Of a DNA stretch of 64,000 nt, positions 10,346 through 22,005 are shown one piece after another (position 1 is the stretch's first letter; each line of letters starts with the position of its first letter). The position numbers were made by a program, and so were the translations under genes. The DNA is from Pomphorhynchus laevis. Lineage: Eukaryota; Acanthocephala; Palaeacanthocephala; Echinorhynchida; Pomphorhynchidae. Where the stretch lies: contig WNNJ02003058.1 in the NCBI GenBank assembly GCA_012934845.2, positions 1 to 64,000 of the forward strand. Reading direction: 5' to 3'. The notes below the pieces were generated by a model. The model was not told the DNA's origin. It did not search any database and was given only the letters and a program-made list of their open reading frames with translations.

Positions 10346-10920
10346 TGATTCTATCAATCCATTGAATTTATTCCATATAAGGAAGGGTTAAATTTTTTAT
10401 TTTCTGCCAAATTGGACACCATTTTTAGAAATGGGACCCCATTTTTCAGACATTGCCCAGAAGCTAATTAGCCGATGACAAATTCAAAATTTGTAGAATC
10501 ATTATATAGATAAATTGTGGACAAATTGATTGTAATAACGAGTAACGAATTTTACGTATTAGTAGAAATTGTAATGATATTATTTCAAGGTCATATAATT
10601 AATTTAATTTAAACGTATAATCTATGGTGTTGAATAAGTCCGAAACCACTAGCAGTTTGTTAGAATACGACTTAAACATTTAAGCGAAAATTTTTATGGT
10701 AATGTCGGGCTAACAATCAAATTCCAAAAATGATAGCAAAGCAAGTCCAATGATTTATCTCCGTTTTTGACATGTATTTTATATGTAAGATTTATTTCAT
10801 CAGTTTTTCAATTGCTAACTCACAATTCATCACATTATGAATTTTATGAAAGATTCCCCCGGTTACAAAGAATGCATACAAATTAAATTCATTTAAATTA
10901 TAATTATATTCAATTATGTA
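10346..10920. other. Unassigned intergenic DNA
   Basis: No open frame of note. ATTGGACACCATTTTTAGAA with GGGACCCCATTTTTCAGAC (10403-10455) is a short imperfect direct repeat. The stretch 10625-10700 has moderate GC and could be a decayed DNA transposon end, which I could not confirm. Confidence 0.3.
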
Positions 10921-11229
10921 ATTGTTCAAAGCGTTTAAACATCGAGATGATTAGAAAAGAAAATTATTGTTCACAATTTTTCGACTATTGCAATAGTCCC
11001 TTTCAAGTGTCATGTTTAAAAAACATAACATTTGAAATGTAAAAAATTTCAAATTGGTATAGTTTCATCGTTGGTTTCTTCCTCTTTTATTGTATAAATA
11101 CATCATTTTTCTTGTCAAACATAACACTTTAATATGACTTTTTTGTCAACTAAAGTGGACAATAATTTTGTTTTTCTATTCATCTCGATGTTTAAACGCC
11201 CTGAACAAGTTACGAATGTATCATTGGAC
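10921..11229. mobile_element. Non-autonomous TIR element (MITE-like)
   Basis: Inverted ends of about 57 bases: 10921-10980 (starting ATTGTTCAAAGCGTTTAAAC, then ATCGAGATGATTAGAAAAGA) against 11153-11209 (ending in ATCTCGATGTTTAAACGCCC TGAACAAG). They differ at a handful of positions. The interior of about 170 bases is AT-rich and non-coding. On the right the similarity to the second copy extends to GTATCATTGGAC at 11229. No clear target-site duplication is visible here. Superfamily unknown. Confidence 0.7.
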
Positions 11230-11389
11230 TATAAATGCAATATAACTTTATATTATAATAAAAGATCGTATTTATGTAAATTTTCTATATTAAACTAAAG
11301 TCATTATTAAGCATCTAGAAAAAAAGCATACAAAATAAAAAACATTATATAGATTGCCACATTAAAGTGGCTATCATTAGCGCGTATTT
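11230..11389. other. Intergenic spacer
   Basis: AT-rich, with no feature seen. Confidence 0.4.
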
Positions 11390-11860
11390 GTCATTAGTGC
11401 GTGTTTGGTCTCGCTGCTATGTTGTGTCGAGGAATAGGGGCCGTAACCGGATAACATATCAGTTCCTACTGATGACTTCTAATCCTAATTAGAGTACATC
11501 GTCTATTATTTATTTATATTTATTATTATTTATTTTTTATAAACTCATAAAAATTGACTTTTATCTTAAATTTCAATTTTAAATTTTAACGTCCAATGAT
11601 ACGTTCGATATGCTATTCAATTGTTCAGGGCGTTTAAACATCGAGAGTAATATTCCTCTCGATGTTTAAACGCCCTGAACAATTTAAATTTTAACTTGAT
11701 ATAAATATAAATTGTATAAAATCTCAAATAATTATTTATTATTTATCTTTATTTTTATTTATATATTTATTTATATTAATATTTTATACCATTTACAATA
11801 TAAATTGTATAAAATACATAGACTCAGTTATCTGATCTTATTTAGTTTCTTTTTTAATAA
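11390..11860 (+). mobile_element. Naiad 3' tail in plus orientation, split by an insertion
   Basis: The pseudoknot segment (11407-11462: GGTCTC/GGGGCC pairing through G-U wobbles, CTGCTATG/CATATCAG with one mismatch) is followed by CCTACTGATGACTTCTAATC and the AT-rich tail, ending with the GACTCAGTTATCTGATC motif near 11830. A 92-bp palindromic insertion (11591-11682) interrupts the tail. Confidence 0.75.
11591..11682. mobile_element. 92-bp palindromic insertion with 13-bp target duplication
   Basis: The sequence TTTAAATTTTAAC occurs immediately before (11578-11590) and after (11683-11695) the insert. Uninterrupted tails elsewhere have it only once. The insert starts GTCCAATGATACGTTCG, matching the inverted right end at 11213-11229. 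It contains a perfect 29-bp inverted repeat (11619-11647 and 11656-11684) around 8 bases. The repeat sequence is that of the 10921 element's ends, so this is two ends with almost no interior. Confidence 0.75.
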
Positions 11861-11990
11861 AATTGTAGAAAATCGATGTTATATACACAGAAACGCATTT
11901 ATATTAATAAATAATACTATTACTTGTTATTTTTTAATTATATAGTTGAAGACATTTTCTCATGGCTATTTTTAAAGGAAAGTTTTTTTA

Positions 11991-13235
11991 ATGTGGCAAC
12001 ATCTTTTAAATTTAATATTTATGGAAGTAATGAAATTTAACTATCTGAGTAACGATATAATTCAGATGAATATAGGATTCGCATCTATTTTTGCTCGAAC
12101 GATTAACAGGAGTAATATTCAACGACAGATTGCCAAATTTTCTATTGACCAAATAGGATCGGATAATGCGGAGAATCCATTTAATTACATGGAAAAACGG
12201 TACAGGAGTTGGCACGTTATCACTCATTCTATTCTAGGAAATATGGGTGATAATACGCTGAGTATCAGTGTCGACGGTAACCTGGGTTCTGGTGCAACAA
12301 CGCTTGCTAGACAACTAGCTTCGAAAATTAAATTCCTTTTCATTCCATTACCGGATGTGGACAAAATGCATTACAATAAAGAACTGTATAACATAAAAAC
12401 CAGGTACAATGACTGTGTTTTGCCAGATCGAACGTTGCTAAGCAAAAACGAATGGCTTCACGATTGTAATGCGAATACGACAATCCGTTACTATCACTAC
12501 GAAGCGCTAACGAGAATCCATCAATATCGAATGGGGTTGATGCACTTAATGTCTACTGGGCAAGGGGTACTATTTAATAGCTCATACTGGAGTGATCCTG
12601 CATTCGCTAAAGCTCTGCATCGACACAAATTGATTAGTGATATTGCCTATGAATCATACCAGGAACTACGCCAAATTTACGACTTTGAATTGAAAAGACC
12701 GCATCTCGTCATCTACATTGATAAACCCGTTAGAGACTGTTTTTCAACTCTAGCAGAACTGCAGGAGCAGAGTATACTGCCAAAGTCATTGTTGTTTAAC
12801 GATATGCAATTTCTCGAAACACTGAGAGAAGAACAATTGCGTTTGGTCAACGAAATCGAAAAATTCTCTCATGTTTTGGTTTATAATTCCGATGAACTAA
12901 AAGACAATGTCGATATGATTGTTGAAGATATGGAGACAATCGATTTCACAACGAAATGCGAAGATTGGAAAATTACATATACTGGGCAGTTAAACGAATA
13001 CTTACATGAATTGTCATCTGAGTCCCGGTGGTCAAATATGAAAATTTCTCGAAGAAAGTATCAACAAGTCCCGGAGTTAACTATTTTAGGGGAAGAAGCG
13101 AAAAAGGCATCCTTTCTACTCAATAATCATCCCGAAACGAGAAAGAAAAACGGGCTTGATTTGGGATGGAAGGAACAAATTAGATACTACTACAACCTAT
13201 TGCTAAATAGAGAACGTCCAATGCCTTTCCATTAA
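11991..13235 (+). CDS. NDUFA10: NADH dehydrogenase (complex I) 42-kDa subunit, NDUFA10
   Basis: Intact, intronless frame of 414 codons. NDUFA10 is an accessory subunit of mitochondrial complex I, on the matrix side, with a deoxynucleoside-kinase fold. Family blocks in order are SISVDGNLGSGATTLARQLA (residues 91-110, P-loop), STGQGVLFNSSYWSDPAF (about 188-205), RPHLVIYIDKPV (about 238-249, the strand before the lid) and an acidic VEDMETIDF block near 315. The Walker A lysine is replaced by alanine (Ala102), whereas the human protein keeps GKGK. The first Met opens a hydrophobic stretch. The Met at residue 26 (position 12066) begins MNIGFASIFARTINRSNIQR, a typical Arg-rich mitochondrial presequence, and is the likelier start. 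AATAAA at 13407-13412 may be the poly(A) signal. A soluble deoxynucleoside kinase is less likely given the C-terminal region and the lost lysine. Confidence 0.88.
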   Translation: MWQHLLNLIFMEVMKFNYLSNDIIQMNIGFASIFARTINRSNIQRQIAKFSIDQIGSDNAENPFNYMEKRYRSWHVITHSILGNMGDNTLSISVDGNLGSGATTLARQLASKIKFLFIPLPDVDKMHYNKELYNIKTRYNDCVLPDRTLLSKNEWLHDCNANTTIRYYHYEALTRIHQYRMGLMHLMSTGQGVLFNSSYWSDPAFAKALHRHKLISDIAYESYQELRQIYDFELKRPHLVIYIDKPVRDCFSTLAELQEQSILPKSLLFNDMQFLETLREEQLRLVNEIEKFSHVLVYNSDELKDNVDMIVEDMETIDFTTKCEDWKITYTGQLNEYLHELSSESRWSNMKISRRKYQQVPELTILGEEAKKASFLLNNHPETRKKNGLDLGWKEQIRYYYNLLLNRERPMPFH

Positions 13236-15349
13236 AAACTTTACGTAGAAAATAGGTTGTTAAAATAGCAAAAAGAAAATAGTGTCGACGTATCTGTTGA
13301 TGTTGCAATTATCAACATTTTAATGAAACAGTCAATTTTAGGAAAGCATTTTTAACTAGACAAAATTAAAACGATAAAATTTCAAAAAACTACACAAATT
13401 AAAAAAAATAAATGCATATTCACGCTATATAAATTCGTATCGTATTTCAAGGCATTATGTAATCGCAAACATTAGGAATTGATATTTGCAATTACAAAAT
13501 TTATTAGAGTTTCTTCTTGTTAATATTTCCAAGGAACCAAGGAGATTGAACATGACGATGTCTTGCGTACAATATAAATTTATATGAATTTACATTTTTA
13601 TTAATTTTATATGTTGATTGTTTATTATAATAAATAATTTTTTACTTATTTAATTATTTCATATTTTATAAGTATTTCAATTCTCAATTTGCAACTACTC
13701 GACGCTGACTTATTTAGCTTTATTTGTAGTTAATTTCACTGTTTTAAATAACAAATCATAAATGACTTTAATTAAATTTAGTAGATTTTAAAAATTAACT
13801 TTTTATTCAGTAAAATTAAACACTGAAAGTGTCATACAAGTTGCATGATCATCAACTTTTAGTAAAAGAAGCGAGTTGTGAAACTTCGATATTGGATCAG
13901 CAGCTGATTCATACCTGGGGTTGGTAACCTTAGCTACTCTAGGGCCAAATTATCATTATTTCTTTACTTGAAAAATTAAACTAAATTGTTAAAAGTAATA
14001 ATTTTTATCCGTACAAAACAGCTCTACTAATAAAACAAGTACTTTATTATTTCATAGTTTTTTATCATAGTTTTAAAACCGGAATCTAATTTCACATTAT
14101 TTGTAAAAACCATTTTTTACTGCAACACCTTCTCATTTCCTAATCCTATTCTATGATCAAAAAGTTTATTTTAAATCGATTGTTAGCAGCAATCTGATTT
14201 TATTATCTTCCAAAGTGTAGACTTTAAAGTTACCAGTATTTTATGTACATTATCTTTATTTGATAAGCAGTTCCTAAACTTACATATCAAGTTCTGTTTT
14301 TTTTGCACGTAAAATATGAATATTTATTTTGAATATGAACAACAAGTCATTAACCTTTCTAGGTTATTTACATTTAGATGATTTAAACCAATCTCTTTGA
14401 ATTTTCTAGATGTTTGTCGATTATTCTTGTACGGTTTTTTGATTTATTACATTTCATTTTAAAAAGTCTGTTCACGTTATGTACTATAAAAAAACAATTT
14501 TCTTGAAAAGGATCGAAGTTAGGATATTTTTGTTCTAATAAAATTTGTATATTCTATTAAAGTCAAATTGTAGTCTTAGTATTAAATCCTCCTGAATCTC
14601 AATGATGTTCATCTGTAGATTTTATAACACACTATCTATATCGGCATAATAGGGCACGCAAAATTTAGAGATTTTAACATTAAAAAAATGCCGATTTTTT
14701 AAAATCGGAATATCGTGTGATAAATTGTTCTTTGAACAATTTATCATAAAATAGGGCTCTAAGGTACTCAACTAATTGGCATAATAACTAAAGGAAAGGT
14801 TTACTTGTTAACATGTAAATTATATCAAAGTCGAAACGAGGATGGTTCATTATCGTCAGGTTTTACAAATTTTACAAATCACAGTAATTTAATAAGCATT
14901 GATGTGCCTCGTTGTTTTATTAGAATTGAACGACAATAAAAATTAAAAGCAAAAATACTGTTGTTTCTGGTAAATACATTTTCTTTCTTTTCAGTTTCCT
15001 TTAAAATTATTATAGGAAATTGAGTTCATTTTTTAATTTAATTATTCGTTCGGTCATTCAATTTTTGCCTTGCTCTTAATTGATGGTAAACAACTATTGA
15101 CATGGATTCATAAAATACGTTCTTTGTGTAATATAATAAAGCACCGTTATGCTTTTGTTTAATATAAAAATTAAATAAAAATTAAAATAAATTTAAAACC
15201 AAAATTATTAAGTTGTATTACTATTACAGATGAACGAATGATCCATCCGTGATCTTCAATTAACGATTATAAAATAAATTAGTAAACGATTACAAATAAT
15301 CTAATAAACTTAACGTTAACTAATAAATTAGTTATTGGTTCAATGGTAA
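13236..15349. other. Intergenic DNA downstream of NDUFA10, no gene
   Basis: AT-rich throughout with stops in all frames. It contains two neat hairpins: CCGATTTT/AAAATCGG at 14691-14708, and a 13-bp perfect arm pair around TTT at 14718-14746. These could be the remains of a small transposon near 14640-14760. Confidence 0.5.
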
Positions 15350-15840
15350 ATTATTTCAACTATAAGCTCAAAGTGTTAACATGCATTAAATCGAAATATT
15401 TAATGAAATCAAGATTATTTTGTATAAATATACGAAATAATGTTATAAATATATAATGTTATATTTATATATAACATTATATATAAATATATAAAATTAT
15501 ACAATATACAATATACAAGATTAAGATAAGCTTGATCAAGATTGAGTTTTAATTTAGCATCCCGTAAACTGTTAATTGTGTAAATCGTTTTTGCAAACAC
15601 GTAGATGTTTTTGGTCACTTATATATGTGGTCACTTATAATGGGGAAAACAGATCATATATATATACCTTTTTCCTTTTTGCCTTCTGCATAGTGGTCTT
15701 CAATAACGTTTACAACATGAATTAGTTCACTGTAAATTATTTTAACTGTGTTGAAATATAAGCATCAAAGTGTTATCATGATTAAATCGAAATATTTAAT
15801 GAAATCAAGATTATTTTGTGTTGTATCTTAATCATAAGAT
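15350..15840. repeat. Diverged direct repeat (about 90 bp, 380 bp apart)
   Basis: The stretch at 15353-15422 reappears at 15733-15831. Both end in TTAAATCGAAATATTTAATG followed by AAATCAAGATTATTTTGT. The interval is AT-rich (TATA runs 15440-15510). Origin unknown. Confidence 0.65.
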
Positions 15841-17844
15841 ACAAATATATCCTTTTTATAAAAAAAACATATAAACTGTTTATATAAACACTTATATATA
15901 ATTAAGATATAAAAGTTTTTTATAAATAAGTATATATAAATAAGTTTGCTTATATACAAATAAGATATATAAATATATAATTAAGATATATAAATTATAT
16001 CTTAATTATATATAACGTTTTTATCTCTTTTGACTTTCGATTAGTCTTTTTATCTATCCTCATTTATGGGCATCATGTTTGGGTCATGATCGAAATAACT
16101 AGATCTTGAGTACAGGCGACCGATATGAGGTTCTTTCGTGGTGTGGCCAGCTTTATCCTTTGTGATTAAAAGATAAAAATATTACAATATTTGATGGTAT
16201 TTAGTTAAGTATTAAGATATATAATGATATCTTTATTATAAATAACGTTTTTATAAACATATCATTTTTCGATATTTCTCTTTTGACTTTTGCATTTCAT
16301 TATTCGTGTTAAAAATCATTAATTATTATATAGTTTTAAATAATTAAAAAATTGATCTTAAAAAAATCCAAGTAGATAAACACATTATTATCATATCATA
16401 ATAAGATTATAATAATGGGACTATAGGATTATATCCCATAATCCTTTATATTATTTAAAATATAATAATATCAAAAAATAGTATTGATATTATTTAAATA
16501 ATTTAATTGATATTTAATATCAATTAAATTAATATCAAATTTAATATTTAATTGATATTATTTAAAATAATATCAAAAATATAGTATAGCTATTATAATA
16601 AATTATAATAATTAAATTTAATATTATTTAATATTATTTATTCATATTTATAATATGTATCCCATATTATTAATAATATGGGCTACTTTTGTCATTATTC
16701 AATTCCAAGTAGATAAACTAATTATTTTTATAACATGGATAAATAGAGATAAAATATTCAAATATTTATATTAAGATTTAAATAGTAAATGAAATAATAA
16801 TGAAAGTTTTAATATTTTAAAAATTTAAAAATTGATTTTTTATTTTGTTTATTTAAATAATTACAGTCAAATCCAAGTACAAAGAGATAAAAATTATTAT
16901 CAACATTTTGCAACTATTTGATGACATCTTCAGAAATTTTATAATCACTTGTATTTTATGAAGAATATTAGAAGCCCAGCAGCTTAATATATCCATTACG
17001 TCCGAATTGTAATATTGACTTCAGGATTTGTCCTATTGGCATTAAAACTGTTTTGTGGTTTTGATTTAAAATTAAGCTTTTCTTTCATAAAAAAAGTTAA
17101 ATTCGATAAACTATTAAAATTTATAGATCATATTAGTTTGGTTTGTCCTTTATTTTTAATTAAAGAAAACTTCGAAAAATGAACTAATCAAAAGACAGGT
17201 ATCATAATAATAAACATTAATATTATTTATTAATATTATTTATTATTTTATTTACACAATAATATTACATCATAATAAATTTACATTTAAGATGATTATA
17301 AATTTACCTTAATAAATTCACATTTAAGATGTAAATTTATATTATGATCTATAATGCCATATATTATTAAATTCACATAATAATTATGCAGAGATTTATT
17401 AAGACCACTAATCTAAAAACGGGTATGATTTAGATTTTTGTCTTTCGGCTTGGGTCAAACAAACAAGGAAAAACAGATTTGCAAATAAATATATTGGAAA
17501 ATTGGAAAAATGCAGCAATAAACATTCAAAATGGTTGATTGATGAATATAAAATCACAGTTATCACAGTCATCAATGGTTATATTGATGAATATAAAATC
17601 ACAGTTATTTTTATTTCAAATAAAAATGTGAAACATCTTACAATTTCTGATGATGATTCCCAACTGGAATCGAACATTCAATAAATTTGCTGACTCATGG
17701 GGGCGTCTTGCCATTTCAATTTTGATCATTTAACATTGACCCCGAGCACCTTCCGTTTCCATGATACTATAAAAAAAATTTCTCCAATTCGCTTGAGTAT
17801 AAACATGAGTTAACTAATACTCAGGGTATAAAATCGCTGTCTTA
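15841..17844. other. AT-rich intergenic DNA
   Basis: Low-complexity AATATCAATTAAAT-type sequence dominates 16400-16640. TTGATGAATATAAAATCACA is duplicated in tandem (about 17537 and 17582). No coding region is supported. Confidence 0.5.
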
Positions 17845-18720
17845 CTTTAAAGATTTCGAATATTTATAGGAAATTCATGGGTGAGAAAAAGGTTAAAAAG
17901 GTCTCTTATATAGATCGAGCATGACTTCACCTTTGCTAGGATTCTTACGATAGAGCTAGAGCACTTCGGTAAAACTCCGACTATTTTAATCAAAAGAGTC
18001 CGGCAGTTATCGATCTGTTTAAGGTTGGATGGTTTCACCTCTGGCCATAAAAAAATGATAATCCGTAAAGTAAGCAAGTAAAGTAACATTATTTGAAAAT
18101 AACGTTGAACACCTCCGAAAGATAAAGTTCTTAATTTTGCGACTCCCGAGATGGCACCTACTATCTTGGCGCATTTGTTTTGAATATGAGAGGGGAATGA
18201 CTATCTTGATGCCATTAAGATTGCTAGATATGTGTAATTAGAACAAAATTATAGTTGTACATTGTCAATAAAATGTTGGTCAGAGCGACAGACGATCGCC
18301 TCTACGAAATTGTATCACTTTTGTTTTACTTATATTAATCAGCAATTCATTATCTTTACAAAAATCTCTACGCAAATAGGAAGTCTAACGCGGTTTGTCC
18401 GGAACTAATATCAGAGCACACAATTGCTAAGTCATCAGCATACAATATTGAAGTTGTATCGCCATTAATTTCTCTCAGCGTAGTAGGGAGATCCATTAGA
18501 AATAATGAAAAGAAACGAGGACTTAACACATCTCGACTTGCGATAATCGGTGGCGAATAGTTAAAGCCGTCATACACTCTCAATGTATTTTCCTGTAGAA
18601 TACCATGTAATAGCGAAAGCAGCCTACTATGAATACCAAACTTACAAGTTAACTTAGATAACAGCAGCGACCTATTTATAGAGTCAAATGCTTTGGCAAA
18701 ATCTACGAAAATGGTATAAA
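17845..18720 (-). pseudogene. LINE-A reverse transcriptase, broken copy
   Basis: The minus strand gives FVDFAKAFDSINRSLLLSKL (motif A, 18700-18640), then VLSPRFFSLFLMDLP and ILYADDLAIVCSD (catalytic box) in the open stretch 18368-18583. The thumb region follows at 17847-18089, with IVGVLPKCSSSIVRILAKV matching the 21 kb copy. Sequence between 18090 and 18360 is frame-broken. Beyond 18720 the RT is not recognisable, so the copy is truncated. Confidence 0.8.
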
Positions 18721-19240
18721 GTTGTTTACCAAATTAAGTAATTATAATATGATTTTGAAGAGTGAACCCGCTTCATCATCGCGTGCGTCTACGTTTATGA
18801 CAACGCGACCTTATGGTTTTCATACACTTTTGTCTCGCTGGTCGAATGGTGGAGGCCTGTGCGCTGCAAACTCTATGTACGGGAATCAAACTTCGAGCAT
18901 GCACTCTCTATTGAGTTCTCTGTAAGCACACGCCAAAGCCACACGATCGCGTTGTCGAAGACGTAGAGGTACCCTGTGATAAAGCGGCTTCACACTTTAT
19001 AATTATATGATTATAAAATGCTCTAGCTATTTTGGAGTCTTTATTTTCTGGAATTAAATTACAAGAGAAGGATTAAAAATAAACTTAGCATTGAGAAAAA
19101 ACTTAAGTTAAGAATAGCCGTGAAATTTCGATGAAATATTTAATTAAAATTTTATTTTGGTCAGAAAACAAGAATATGCCATTAGCATTATTAATAATAA
19201 AATTAATGACAACATTATAATTATAAATTATAATTATAAA
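18721..19240. other. Unassigned, partly GC-richer DNA
   Basis: The stretch 18750-18990 has higher GC and short open frames on both strands but matches no family I recognise. It lies upstream (in element sense) of the LINE-A motif A and might be highly decayed LINE sequence. Confidence 0.3.
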
Positions 19241-19306
19241 GTTAATGTCAATGTTCTGGTTAGAATGCTCTAAGCAGAGTATTCTAACCAGAGCATTGTC
19301 ATTAAT
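19241..19306. repeat. Near-perfect 31-bp inverted repeat
   Basis: The inner arms 19250-19271 (AATGTTCTGGTTAGAATGCT, CT) and 19276-19297 pair at 20 of 22 positions around AAGC. Weaker pairing extends to GTTAATGTC/GTCATTAAT outside. Confidence 0.8.
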
Positions 19307-19999
19307 CAGTAATGCGAATAAAAATAAACATTGAATATATACAAACACATTGGTGGAATGCGATTAGATAAATATTAGGGTGTTTAAAATGTTCGTATCT
19401 TAATCTACCTCATATTTTCATCGTTACGCACACTAGCGGCGATAATATAAACAGTAGTTTAGAAAGCAACATTATTGATAAAGATCAATTACTTATCACA
19501 TTGTTGTTTTTGTAATTGCCATTTTTATTATCGTTACAACATATAATTAACCAAATGTTGTAATTATAAATATATTAATACTAGATAAACATTATGCATA
19601 AATATTTACATTAGATGAAATGTTAGAATATTCCTAACCGGCAGTTGCTTAATCATAACAAGTTGTCAACAATAAAAAATTATTCTGGTCTTTAGTCAAC
19701 GATTAAATTTTTTTATAAATTGTTATAAGTTTTCGATATAAATTGTCGATTCATAAATTGTTATCTATTTAATCGTTATCTACTGATAGTGGATAAATTC
19801 GATAACGATTTAGCAGTAAAACAACACATTATTAAAAAACAAGTAAAACAACAGTTTTACTTGTTTAGCAGTAAAACAACACATTACAAGTTTTTGTATC
19901 AACTGTATAAACATACACTAATTTATTTTTAATATTCACAAAATAGACATTGTATAAATAAACAAAAACAAGAAAGTTTTTTACTGTGTGCTTACGAGC
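19307..19999. repeat. AT-rich DNA with a 13-bp hairpin
   Basis: AAACAAGTAAAAC (19837-19849) pairs perfectly with 19854-19866 around AACA. The hairpin sits between two direct copies of TAGCAGTAAAACAACACATTA (19811 and 19866). The rest of the interval shows no gene. Confidence 0.6.
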
Positions 20000-20180
20000 C
20001 CACAAAAGCGAAACTGTAAAAAGCTACTCGTTTAGAAGCATTAAACGTAGTTGCTTTGTGAAAAATTGGAGTGAGGATGAAGATAACATCCTGATCAGGT
20101 AGGGAATTCCAAAGTAGATGATCAGCGATATGTAGAGCTTAAATGGCCGAAGTTGAGACAAATTCGGCCATTGTATATAA
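20000..20180 (-). pseudogene. LINE-E 3' end fragment
   Basis: The minus strand reads LWNSLPDQDVIFILT and then HKATTFNASKR, the common C-terminal signature of Jockey/CR1-type RT proteins (xWNSLP...FK). A 10-bp perfect hairpin, AATGGCCGAA/TTCGGCCATT, lies at 20142-20172. Confidence 0.55.
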
Positions 20181-20469
20181 ATTGTATTTGCATTCACATT
20201 TGTAACAACAGAAATGATGAAAAAGATAAAAGATTGTAACAATTTTGTAGATTTTTCAATTTTGTACAATTTTCTAATTTATAATATTAATATTATATTT
20301 ATAATAAATACTAAATCCACAATCTTCTTCCATTTCAAATATATATTATTATAAGAAGAAAAAATATCCTTTATTTGATTAAAATTCTATATTTCGATAG
20401 CTCCTGCTATCATTTTTCGCTTTGGGCTATTAAAAAGCTAATTTAAATCTTTAGCGCAAAAAAAAATAA
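20181..20469. other. AT-rich spacer
   Basis: No feature recognised. Confidence 0.4.
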
Positions 20470-20944
20470 AGTTTTCGATCCTAAAAAAAGAATACACCAT
20501 ATAGGAATACCTTTTATTAGTAACAAGTGGAATTCAGTATTTTCAAAGTTTATTAATAATAACATAAAAAATAGTTGTATTAACAAAGTGAACATTTTTA
20601 ACAGAAAATTACCTAAACTTCACAACATTTTTAAGCGTAAACCGGATTTCAACAAAGATGCCATTGTTTATAAAATACCTTGTAAAGAATGCGAACAGGT
20701 ATATGTTGGTCAAACGGGTCAAGGTTTGGTTAAGAGTATTAAACAACATAATTATAATGTACGTAAAGGGACCAATTCTAGTGCTGTTGCTCAGCATTTT
20801 GTGAGTTTGAATCATTCCGTTGATTTTGAAAATGCATCTATTTTATCATTTGAAAGTAATTTGTTATCTCGCATTATTCAAGGAGTGTATTTTATTAAAA
20901 AAAGAACCTAATTTAATGCTTAATAATGAAAGAATTTATTATAC
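20470..20944 (+). pseudogene. Canonical PLE 3' fragment with GIY-YIG nuclease (PLE3)
   Basis: Coding starts near 20490 with HHIGIPFISNKWNSVFSKF, which belongs to the region just after the RT. The open stretch 20588-20911 (107 codons) carries the GIY-YIG core: IVYKIPCKECEQVYVGQTGQ, then SIKQHNYNVRKG and AQHFVSLNHSVDFENA with the CCHH-type Cys and His residues. Lys replaces the usual Arg in the helix after GQT (SIKQH), which may matter for catalysis. The 3' tail is cut by a LINE-A insertion near 20945. Confidence 0.8.
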
Positions 20945-22005
20945 CTCTTTACCTTTCGGGACTGGGTAAACAAAATAAATACACCAAAAGTTCATCAATT
21001 TTATAAATTGTATTTCAAAATCTTCTCCTACTGTCAATATCGGATAGTGACATATTTTTCAAAATTGGGCAAGTGAAGATATGCAGGTTAGATGCGCATT
21101 CATTTTTGCAAAGAACACAAATGCACAAAGAGCACCGTGCATGTACTGGAATTCTAATAGCGCAGAATTTATCGTGATATCCATGGACAGATGCTCTCCA
21201 GATCAGCGGTCTTTTCCTTGCACAGGGTTCTCTCCATTTAGTCTGTAAGAATGCCGGAGTAAGATAAAATTCAGAATCCAATGACGTCGTCTTTCGAAAG
21301 AACATGTTCAGGTTAGTAGTAAATGATGCAGTGTGTTCAAGATTAAATGTTGAGCAGATGTATTTAGAGCAAGGTTCTAACGATGATAGTATCGCTATAA
21401 CCGATGAAGAACATTTTGGTGAGACTCCAACAATTCGCTTCACGAATCTCCATTGACACCTGTCCAACTGCTGAAAATTGAAGGGACTTAAATCCGACCA
21501 GATAACTGGCAAAGCATATGAAACTATGGGAAGCAACATACTTCGAAAATACCGGAGGGCTCCTGAGAAAGATAAAGAACCTAAGTTTTTTGCATAAGAG
21601 GTTGCTACAACTAACTTCGAGGATTTACGATGTAGGTGTTCAGTAAATGACCATTTCGACGAAAGTAATACTCCCAAATAATTGTAACTATTGCAGAATT
21701 CTAAATCTACATTGCCTATTCTCAGCATGTCACATCGACGCAAAGGTCCACCTAACCGAAATTTAAGGGCTTTCGATTTATTTACATTCACCGTCAACTG
21801 ATTTGATAAACAATAGGATGACAGAGCATCTAACGCACTTTGAGCGGATAAAAGATCTTTAGCTAATATTACTAGATCGTCGGCATAGAGGGTACAAGAG
21901 ACTTCATTCGATGCATGACGAAGATGCATAGGCAAATCCATAACAAAAAAGGAAAATAATATAGGGCTGAGTGGATCTCCATGTAAAACACCGCGATTAG
22001 CAAAA
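20945..22005 (-). pseudogene. LINE-A, 5'-truncated copy inserted in PLE3
   Basis: The 308-codon open stretch 21015-21941 begins in the RT palm. Just upstream lies GVLHGDPLSPILFSFFVMDL (motif B), then LYADDLVILAKD at residues 18-29, the LGVLLSSKWSF block near 90, a thumb with KRIVGVSPKCSSSVIAILSS, and a Cys/His knuckle at residues 270-291 (CxxCxCxxC...H...C). The 3' end at 20950-20975 carries the TTTCGGGACTGGG segment shared with other LINE-A copies. The 5' end stops abruptly at about 22005 in PLE3 sequence. Confidence 0.85.

Noticed and set aside
11712-11945. Hydrophobic open frame just upstream of NDUFA10
   Set aside because: Ile/Tyr/Leu-rich translation of AT-rich Naiad tail DNA; no family resemblance.
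11991-13235. Deoxynucleoside kinase
   Set aside because: P-loop lysine absent, presequence present and C-terminal region fits NDUFA10.
18722-18925. Small plus-strand open frame in GC-richer DNA
   Set aside because: No family match, no conservation signal; probably chance in decayed repeat DNA.
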